Of a DNA stretch of 29,780 bases, positions 13,967 through 21,800 are shown in pieces (position 1 is the first letter of the stretch; every line of letters starts with the position of its first letter). The notes below the pieces were generated by a model. That model was not told the origin of the DNA and did not search any database. It saw only the letters and a program-made list of their open reading frames with translations. Source of the stretch: CAZJBS01 sp964544475 (GTDB lineage: Bacteria > CLD3 > SB21). The stretch lies in contig CAZJBS010000037.1 of assembly GCA_964544475.1 (NCBI GenBank), forward strand, positions 1 through 29,780, written 5' to 3'. A program made the position numbers and the translations under genes.

Positions 13967-16330
13967 ATGAAACAACTGATTCAATGGACGGGGCTCTTGA
14001 TCCTGTGTACGACGATCCTGTGGTCCCAGCAGAGTGGTCCTTATTCTGAAGTGCGCATTCAGGTTGGCGGGCCGGCGGAATGGCATCGTCTTGTGAACGG
14101 TGGATGGCAACCCGATCATGTGATACGCGGCAAAGGCTTTGTGGATGCCGTCGTCAGTGCGGATGAACTCCAACTCTTGCGAGGTTTGGGCGCATCGCTC
14201 GAAGTGCTCGTTCCGGACGTCGAAGCGGCGTACGATGCCCGTCCGAAGCTATCCGCAACCGAATCCGACGATCTCGAACGCCGCATGCGGGAGACGTACG
14301 GAATTTCCGGATTTGGCTTCGGAAGCATGGGCGGTTTTTATACGTACCAGGAAGTCATCCGTCAGCTGGACACGATGGCGCTGTTGTATCCAGATCTGAT
14401 TTCAGTGAGAGATTCCATCGGCGCATCCATTGAGGGACGAGCCATCTGGGCGGTCAAAATATCCGACAACCCTGCCATCCACGAAGGTGAGGCTGAGGTT
14501 TTGTACACCGGTTTGCATCATGCCCGTGAACCCGAAGGCATGATGGCGGTCATCTACTTCATGTATTATCTCCTGGAAAACTACGGTACCGATCCCGAAG
14601 TCACCTATCTGGTCAATGAACGCCAGATGTATTTCGTACCGGTTGTCAACCCCGACGGCTATGTCCGAAACCAGACGACCAATCCCAACGGCGGCGGCAA
14701 CTGGCGCAAGAACCGCCGTCTCAATGCGGGCGGTTCCTATGGCGTCGATCTCAACCGCAATTACGGTTACATGTGGGGTTACGACAATATCGGCTCGAGC
14801 AACAACCCCTCCAGCGATACCTACCGTGGCACCGCCGCCTTCAGCGAACCGGAAATTCAAGCCATGCGGGATTTTTGTCTGGGGCATGAATTCAAGCTGG
14901 CCTTGAATTTTCATTCCTACGGCAATCTGTTGATCTATCCGTGGGGATACATTGCATCTTTTCTCACGCCGGACTCGTCCACGTTTATTGACTATACGAC
15001 CGATATGACGCAATTCAATCAGTATGTTCACGGCACGGGTGATGAGACCGTCGGTTATGTGACGAATGGAGATTCGGACGATTGGATGTACGGCGAACAA
15101 ATCATCAAGGCGAAGATACTGTCGATGACACCGGAAGTGGGTTCTTCCTTCTGGCCGCCCATGAACCAGATATTTCCAATAGCGGACGAAAATCTGTATC
15201 CGAATCTGTTTCTGGCGTGGGCCGCCGGGCCTTTTCTTAAAGTCGGTGACTGCACATTCAGCCAGGAGACGTTTCAACCGGGCGACACGGGTTCGGTTCG
15301 TTTCGCCCTCGAGAGCAAGGGCCAGTCGCCGGTTTCCGGTTCCATTCGTTGGACCACCGCCAGCGTTTGGCTGACGCTGATGGACTCGACGGCTTCGGTC
15401 GAATTGCCGGCTGTCACCGGCGTGGATACGGTTGACCTGTCGTTTGTCGTCAGCCCCGATGCCGAAGGGCCGGTGGCCTTGGAATCGGCATTGCAAATAT
15501 CCGTGGCCGGACAGGTCGTCGCCACTCAACCGCTCGTGGTCAGGGTCGGGATGCCGTTGGTTGTGCTGTCCAATGACGCCGAAAATGGATTGACGGGCTG
15601 GACGGCCACCGGGACGTGGAACACGACCACCTCGCACTATCATTCGCCCGGTCATTCCTTTACCGAAAGTCCGTCCGGAAACTATCCGGCCAACGCCGAC
15701 TACCGCCTGACCATGACATCCGGGATCGATTTTACAAACCAGTCGGCCGTCGCAATTTCGTATTGGGAACGTTACGTAACGGAAGCCGACTATGATTATT
15801 GCATGGTGGAGTATTCGACCGACGGAGGGACCACCTGGAAATCGTTGCGGCGCGTCTCCGGTTCCAACCCTGCTTGGACACTGAGGACTCTGAATGTTGC
15901 CGACGCCACCGGGGAAGGCGATGTCCGGTTTCGTTTTCGACTGACGAGTGACCAGTCACTGCAGTACGACGGATGGTATGTGGACGATATCGCGGTTTCA
16001 GCCTATCCACGCGAGCCGGTGGTGGGCATTCCCTCCGGTGCAAGGATCATACGAAGGCCTTTTCTCGCCCAGAACTACCCGAATCCATTCAATCCTTCCA
16101 CAACGGTCCGTTATGAAGTGCCCGTGGCGTCCCGGGTTCGGCTTGGCATCTATAATGTCCTGGGACAACGCGTCAAAACGCTGGTCGAAGCGAAGAAATT
16201 GGCTGGTTGGCATGACGTCGTGTGGGATGGTACAAACGATGCGGATCAACGCGTGGCCAGCGGCATTTACATCTGCCGTCTCGAATCGTCCGGTCTGACC
16301 GCGAGCCGCAAGATGGTGTTTATCAAGTAG
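13967..16330 (+). CDS. Second secreted M14 zinc carboxypeptidase with T9SS type A sorting domain
   Basis: A 787-residue paralogue of the preceding protein, with the same domain order. The frame is open for 54 codons upstream, but the ATG at 13967 is chosen because GAGGTG at 13958-13963 precedes it and it begins a clean signal peptide (MKQLIQWTGLLILCTTILWSQ). In the M14 domain the zinc ligands are H185 and E188 in HAREP and H316 in LNFHSYGN. NPDGY and DLNRNYG are conserved, and the catalytic Glu is E390 in MTPEVGS. Linker and MAM-like domains follow (YDGWYVDDIAV), then the sorting domain with QNYPNPFNPSTT, NVLGQRVKTL and SGIYICRLES, ending KMVFIK. All catalytic residues are intact, so both copies should be active. 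A tandem duplication with diverged specificity is the simplest reading. Confidence 0.93.
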   Translation: MKQLIQWTGLLILCTTILWSQQSGPYSEVRIQVGGPAEWHRLVNGGWQPDHVIRGKGFVDAVVSADELQLLRGLGASLEVLVPDVEAAYDARPKLSATESDDLERRMRETYGISGFGFGSMGGFYTYQEVIRQLDTMALLYPDLISVRDSIGASIEGRAIWAVKISDNPAIHEGEAEVLYTGLHHAREPEGMMAVIYFMYYLLENYGTDPEVTYLVNERQMYFVPVVNPDGYVRNQTTNPNGGGNWRKNRRLNAGGSYGVDLNRNYGYMWGYDNIGSSNNPSSDTYRGTAAFSEPEIQAMRDFCLGHEFKLALNFHSYGNLLIYPWGYIASFLTPDSSTFIDYTTDMTQFNQYVHGTGDETVGYVTNGDSDDWMYGEQIIKAKILSMTPEVGSSFWPPMNQIFPIADENLYPNLFLAWAAGPFLKVGDCTFSQETFQPGDTGSVRFALESKGQSPVSGSIRWTTASVWLTLMDSTASVELPAVTGVDTVDLSFVVSPDAEGPVALESALQISVAGQVVATQPLVVRVGMPLVVLSNDAENGLTGWTATGTWNTTTSHYHSPGHSFTESPSGNYPANADYRLTMTSGIDFTNQSAVAISYWERYVTEADYDYCMVEYSTDGGTTWKSLRRVSGSNPAWTLRTLNVADATGEGDVRFRFRLTSDQSLQYDGWYVDDIAVSAYPREPVVGIPSGARIIRRPFLAQNYPNPFNPSTTVRYEVPVASRVRLGIYNVLGQRVKTLVEAKKLAGWHDVVWDGTNDADQRVASGIYICRLESSGLTASRKMVFIK

Positions 16331-16345
16331 GACGTAGGAAATGTA

Positions 16346-16405
16346 GAATTACGAATTACGAATTACGAATAGCGTTCATAATTCGTAATTCATAATTCGT
16401 AATTC
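16346..16405. repeat. Long AT-rich inverted repeat between convergent genes
   Basis: The left arm (16346-16370) is three tandem GAATTAC-type units ending in GAAT. The right arm (16381-16405) is its reverse complement at 24 of 25 positions, with a 10-base spacer. The right arm ends on the base next to the stop codon of the minus-strand gene (16406), and the left arm starts 15 bases after the peptidase stop. It may be a bidirectional terminator, or a dispersed palindromic repeat. There is no classic T tract beyond the stem. Confidence 0.75.
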
Positions 16406-18340
16406 TCAGTCCGTCCTTTCCAACCCTTCTTCCACCAGTCCGGAAAACTCCCGGTTGTCTCCGAGAAACTCCAGGGCCTGCCCATATAAGCGGTGAGCCG
16501 CCTGCCGTTGTTTTCGCAATTCCATGATATAGGCTCTGGCATAGTGTAATCGACCATAATAGGTTTTGAAGAAGACCGCGAACCTCTCGTCGCCCGGCCG
16601 AACGGATTTGAATGTCTCGAAACGGAAACGGTTTTCATCAATCGCCGTCATGGTATCCAGCGTTTTTCTCAGGCGAATGGCTGACAATACGGATTCCTTA
16701 AAATAAGTAGCCGCGATGGTCTCATCCGGATCGTACATAAGGAAAACGTTTCTACCACGGGCATAACTGCTGTCGATAAGGGTATTAAGCAGGGCGTTGT
16801 ACGCGGACTGCAGACGTGCGTCGTCGTACGGTTCATGGGCTTCGAAGGGCCTGACCGCGTCCAAAAAACGTTCGATCGCAGGCCGAACCGGCTGCGCCAC
16901 TTGCGGATGGCGTCGCGCGAATCCTTCCACATACCAGCTTCGCCGCAGCAGTTCCTGATCAACGACCACCACATCCGTGCGCCACTTCTCGACATACTGC
17001 AGATACATCAGCGGAAAGGAAAAAGGGTCCCAGTTTGTGAAGACGATACTTCCTGGCGGAACCACGGCCATCAGGTTTTCGGCATACGCGCGGGCAAACC
17101 GGTGTCGGGACATGTCGGCCCGGGCGTGGTTTCGGACGCCGGTCCATGCGATCAGTACTATCGAGATGGTGACCAATGACGGCACACGTACTAACGGAGG
17201 CAGCCATCTCGTCGAAAGAAAAATGCCGATCGCGATCAGCGCCGCCAAAACCATGTACGACGGAGTGTAAAATACCGCCACCAGCGCTTTGTTTTCACGG
17301 ATCACGGCGGGGTCCATGGTCAGGAGATCGAAGTTGGTGATCCACGTCGTCAAGGGGCCCAATCCGATCAGGAGAATACCAAGGAAAAGCGCGACCGTTG
17401 CTTTCTTTCGGAAAAGCACGACTGCCGCCGGTATCGTCCACACCAGCACCAAGGGCAACCACTGGGAAAGAAGCAGTTCGCGATACCACTTGAATTGCGA
17501 AAAAAACGCCCGCGCGGAGTGAACGCTGTCCGATTCGTACTGGGCCCTGGTGATGACCCGCCAGAAGTTTGTGAAATTTTCAGGATTCCCCCAATCCAAA
17601 ACCGGATCAAATCCGGATGCGATCGGCAGGTAGATAAGCGGTATCAATCCGGCCGTGAAACAAACAACCCCAAACGCCTGATGTTTCCAATTGCGCATGA
17701 AAGACCAGTCTTCCACTACAAACGCCACAAGGATCGCCGGGGCCAGCAACAGGGTTGTCGGATGGTTCGTCATGGACAGGGCGAAGACCAAAGCGATACC
17801 CCCATAGTAATTCGACCGGCGATCGGGGAAAAAGAACCATCGCAGGCATAACAAGACGATCAGTCCAACAAAGGTCGCATGAAGCCCGTACACTTCCGTG
17901 ATGACCGCCTGCCGCCATACATCCAGCGCCAGACCGGCCAGCATGGCTGCCGACCACGCGGCGGCATTGGTGAGCCAACGTGCGTTCCGATCGTTTTCTT
18001 TCCAAAGTCCCGTGAGAATAGACCTGACCGCCATGCCTGTGAGGGCGCACCCGATGGCCATGAAGACGACACTGACGAGATTAACCCGATAGGCGACGGT
18101 ACCGAACGGAAGAAAGGTGAAACCATGGGCGATCATGGTGAAAAGCGGATAACCCGGAGGATGAGCGACGCCACCAAGACCGGCCGCCGTGATGAGTTCC
18201 CCGCTGTCTTCAAAAGTCACGTCGGGAGCGACGGTATTACCATACACGACCACAAGGCTGGCCAGCGAAAACAGGAAGACCGCGAAGCCATCGGTAAAAA
18301 TAGAGTACTTTTTTGATGGAGGCATCAACAACCCACTCAT
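16406..18340 (-). CDS. DUF2723 / TMEM260-family multi-pass membrane protein, putative GT-C glycosyltransferase
   Basis: A 644-residue inner-membrane protein. The first luminal/periplasmic loop after helix 1 carries the DUF2723 signature: FEDSGELITAAGLGGVAHPPGYPLF (E44, D45, H60-PPGYP). About ten further hydrophobic helices run to about residue 410. A soluble C-terminal part follows (VPPGSIVFTNWDPFSFPLMYLQYVEKWR and onward), ending in a helical tail that may be TPR-like. Eukaryotic TMEM260 is a protein O-mannosyltransferase acting on Ig-like domains. Bacterial members are assumed to be GT-C enzymes using lipid-linked sugars, but substrates are unknown. The start at 18340 has only a weak GGAACGA upstream; an ATG five codons later is possible. 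It is convergent with the peptidases and divergent from the giant surface-protein gene. Confidence 0.85.
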   Translation of the reverse strand: MSGLLMPPSKKYSIFTDGFAVFLFSLASLVVVYGNTVAPDVTFEDSGELITAAGLGGVAHPPGYPLFTMIAHGFTFLPFGTVAYRVNLVSVVFMAIGCALTGMAVRSILTGLWKENDRNARWLTNAAAWSAAMLAGLALDVWRQAVITEVYGLHATFVGLIVLLCLRWFFFPDRRSNYYGGIALVFALSMTNHPTTLLLAPAILVAFVVEDWSFMRNWKHQAFGVVCFTAGLIPLIYLPIASGFDPVLDWGNPENFTNFWRVITRAQYESDSVHSARAFFSQFKWYRELLLSQWLPLVLVWTIPAAVVLFRKKATVALFLGILLIGLGPLTTWITNFDLLTMDPAVIRENKALVAVFYTPSYMVLAALIAIGIFLSTRWLPPLVRVPSLVTISIVLIAWTGVRNHARADMSRHRFARAYAENLMAVVPPGSIVFTNWDPFSFPLMYLQYVEKWRTDVVVVDQELLRRSWYVEGFARRHPQVAQPVRPAIERFLDAVRPFEAHEPYDDARLQSAYNALLNTLIDSSYARGRNVFLMYDPDETIAATYFKESVLSAIRLRKTLDTMTAIDENRFRFETFKSVRPGDERFAVFFKTYYGRLHYARAYIMELRKQRQAAHRLYGQALEFLGDNREFSGLVEEGLERTD

Positions 18341-18459
18341 TCATTTCGTTCCGATCAAGATAATCAAATTGAGTTGGCGGGCAAAGAAATCTTTGTACGA
18401 CGGCCACGAGAGCCGCGGCGTAAATCATTTATCAACATGAACATGTGAGGGAATTGGCC

Positions 18460-18488
18460 TTGACATCGCGTGGCGTTTTGGTTACTTT
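18460..18488 (+). promoter_or_regulatory. Predicted distal sigma70-like promoter of the giant gene
   Basis: A consensus TTGACA at 18460-18465 is followed after exactly 17 bases by TACTTT at 18483-18488. The predicted start is near 18495, which would give a leader of about 308 bases containing the CRP-type palindrome. Confidence 0.45.
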
Positions 18489-18540
18489 CGTTCTGAATGG
18501 GGTTCTCGTATTTCAGGCTTCTTAGTCCATATCTGTTTGG

Positions 18541-18556
18541 TGTGATTCGGGTCACA
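18541..18556 (+). promoter_or_regulatory. CRP/FNR-family operator (TGTGA-N6-TCACA)
   Basis: TGTGA at 18541-18545 and TCACA at 18552-18556 are perfect inverted half-sites separated by six bases (TTCGGG), identical to the core CRP consensus. The centre is at 18548.5. The next downstream -10-like hexamer predicts a start near 18590, which places the centre at -41.5, the class II activator position. Confidence 0.55.
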
Positions 18557-18577
18557 GTATTAGGGATTAGTAAATCC

Positions 18578-18583
18578 TATACT
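18578..18583 (+). promoter_or_regulatory. Predicted -10 box of an activator-dependent promoter
   Basis: TATACT matches TATAAT at five of six positions. The expected -35 position (about 18555-18560) has no TTGACA-like hexamer and is overlapped by the end of the CRP-type palindrome, as in class II activated promoters. Confidence 0.4.
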
Positions 18584-18802
18584 GACCTGAATTCCGTCAT
18601 GAGTGAAGAGAAGTTTTCTTGTCATTTTTTCTGATCTAATTCCGACTTGGCCGGCCTTCTGATCCGTTATTGGAAGGGTCCCGGGACACATCATTATTTC
18701 TGTGCAGGTTGACGATCTGACGATCTTCGACACGTGCCAGTGCTTTTTAAACAAGAAAAATATCACAAATATTCAGATTCCATATCCCAACCGGAGTACC
18801 GT

Positions 18803-21800
18803 ATGCGCGCCTTGTCACGATTGGTTGTCCGAACAAACGCCGTGAATTCTATCGGGACTTTTTTTCTTCACCAGACTATGTGGCCGGGTCTTCCTCTCGT
18901 CAGGGTCTTTCTGCGAATAACCATGATCGCAGCGGTCATGGGGTTGGTCGCCGTGGCTGGCGTGTCGGCGCAGTGGTCTACGGATCCCAACGTCAACAAC
19001 ATGATATCCGTGGCCTCCGATATTCAGGAGAAAGCGGTCAGCGTGTCGGATGGTTCTGGTGGAGCCATCATAGCATGGCAGGACTACAGAAATGGCACAG
19101 ATATGGATGTCTATGCGCAGCGAATTAATTCGTCCGGGAGCGTACTTTGGACAGCAAACGGCGTAGCCATTTGCACGCAGACAGGTGACCAGACGGGCCT
19201 TAGCATCGTGTCCGACGGATCCGGAGGAGCCATTATTTCATGGGCTGACGGTCGAAGCGGCGGCGTTCTCGATATCTACGCTCAGAGAATTGACGGGAAT
19301 GGTAATGTCCAATGGACCATAAACGGAGTTGTCGTCTGCAATGCTTCCAGCAACCAATCAAAGCCGTCCATTGCCGGCGACGGATCGGGCGGCGCGATCA
19401 TCGCATGGGAAGACTACAGAAGCGGGGGCTTCCCTGACATTTATGCGCAGAGGATATCACCGGCCGGCGTTGCACAATGGACTGCCAACGGTGTAGCTCT
19501 CTGTACAGCGATTGGCAATCAGACGATTCCGGTTCTGGTGTCGGACGGATCCGGCGGAGCCATTGTGGCCTGGCAGGATGGCCGCACGGATGCCGGCGAC
19601 ATTTACGTTCAGCGCGTCGATGCTGGCGGTGCAGCGCAGTGGACAAGCGACGGCAATGCTGTATGTACGGCAGCGAACCAACAGGGGGTTCTCACCATTA
19701 CAACGGACGGCTCACAAGGCGCCATTCTGGGCTGGCAGGATTATCGCACCGGATCTGACGATAACATCTATGCGCAGCGAGTCAATTCAAGCGGGACGAT
19801 GCTCTGGACCTTAAACGGAGAAGCTATATGCTTGGCTGTTGATGATCAATACAGCGTTAGGAGTGTGAGTGATTTGTCCGGCGGGGCCATCTTCACCTGG
19901 CGCGATGTGAGAAGCGGGACTAATAATGACGTTTATGCTCAGCGTGTTGATGCGGGTGGAATCGTCCAGTGGACGCCGGACGGCGAGGCGATCTGCGCCT
20001 TAGCCCAACAGCAGTTTGACCCGGTTATTGCCTCCGACGGAAGCGGAGGAGCGGTCATTACCTGGTATGATTTTCGAAATGGAAGTGATTGGAATATTTA
20101 CGCACAGCGGATCACCGGCTCCGGCGCAACTCAATGGGCTGCCGGCGGTATTGCCGTTTCGACGCCAGCCGGAGATCAACTCTATCCTGCCATCGTCGAG
20201 GATGGCTCAGGCGGTGTCATCATTGCATGGGAGGACAGCCGAAGCGGGGTTGAAGATATATATGCCCAACTTGTAACCAGTGGAGGGACTCTCGGTTTCA
20301 GTTCTTTGTTGGTGACGAACACCGGTGACAGCGGTCCGGGCTCATTGCGTGATGTGATCTCGGGCGCAGCCGTCGATGACACGGTACGGTTCGCCGGCGG
20401 CCTGGCCGGCGCCACCATCACCCTTACCAGCGGTGAGATTGTAGTCAACAAGGATCTGACGATTCTCGGACTGGCCGAAAATCTCATTACCATCAGTGGT
20501 GGCTCATCGAGTCGGATATTCAGTGTTCCATCCGGGTTTGTAGTGAATCTGCGCAACCTGATGCTGCGCGATGGCTACGTGTTCGGGTTCGTTCACGGCG
20601 GCGCGCTGTACAACGACTTTTCCATCGTCAACCTGGACAGTTGCGTGTTCTTCTCGAACATGGCAGACGGCGGGTATGGGGGAGCCATCTACACGACAGG
20701 CGACGTCAACCTCACAAACTGCATCGTGGACAGCAACGAAGCCGAGTACGGTGGCGGCATTTACAACGACGGCGGTATTGTCACCATACTGCAATCTGCC
20801 GTGATTCATAACCTCGCTCGGCTCGACGGAGGCGGCCTCTACAATACCAACGACAACATCATCAACCTGAGAGCATCGACTCTTTCGCACAACCGCGCGG
20901 CCGGCTCCGGAGGAGGATTCTACAATACCTCGACCGCCGACATACAGAGCTCAACCGTCTCGCAGAATCTGGCCAATTCGGTCAGCGGCGGTGGTTTGTT
21001 CAATAGCGCGGCAATGGCAATTCTGAATACCATTGTGGCTGAAAATACATCCGCCGCGGGGCCCGATGTACAGGGAAATGTAACCTCCAGCGGGTACAAT
21101 CTTGTCGGTAACACGGTCGGCAGCAGCGGGTTTGGCGCCATCGGCGACATCCTTGACCAGGCCCCGATACTGGGTGTCCTGCAGAACAACAGCGGATTTA
21201 CACCGACGCATGCTCTGCTGGCCGGAAGCCCGGCAATCGATGCGGGAAATGAATTCATCGGTGTGGACCAACGTGGATATGTACGCCCCTTCGACGATCC
21301 CAACTACGTGGATGTTGACGACGGCAACGATATCGGGGCATTCGAAAGCCAGGTACCGTTGCCTCCGGATCCGCTGCTCGTGATCAATAACTTCGATGGC
21401 GGCGCCGGTTCCTTGCGGGACGCCTTGTCGTTTGCCAACTCCAATCCGGGGCCGGACACGATCCGATTCGCCGGAGGATTGATCGGGGATTCGATCGGCA
21501 TTGCCTCGGCCCTTGTTCTCACCGACGATTCGACCTTCGTCGATGCCGACATCAATAAGGACAGCATCCCGGACGTGATGCTGTATCCGACCAACGCCGG
21601 AATCAATGGATTTACGATCAATGCCGGAGCGCAACGTGCCGCGATCCAGGGTTTCAAGTTCGTTCGATTTGTTCAGACGTTCGCCAACGGTATTTCCGTG
21701 AATGCGGAATTTGCCTCCATCCGGTTCAACTACTTTGGGACGGAAGGCTCCAATGTTCGCGATCTCTCCCAAAACCTTGAATTCCAGGGCAGCGGTTTGC

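Larger units (their letters stand above)
18341..18802 (+). other. Regulatory intergenic region upstream of the giant surface-protein gene
   Basis: A 460-base gap more AT-rich than the genes around it. Short frames on the minus strand have no protein-like character. It contains a TTGACA promoter (18460-18488), a perfect CRP-type palindrome (18541-18556) and a second -10 box (18578-18583). A tract of about 210 bases then leads to the ribosome-binding site CGGAG at 18792-18796. Toward the minus-strand gene a weak pair, TTGCCC and TATCTT (the latter at 18362-18357), could serve DUF2723 with a very short leader. Confidence 0.6.

Noticed and set aside
17569..17584. TTGTGAAATTTTCAGG, resembling a Rex operator
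   Set aside because: It matches only one half-site well and lies in the middle of the DUF2723 coding region.
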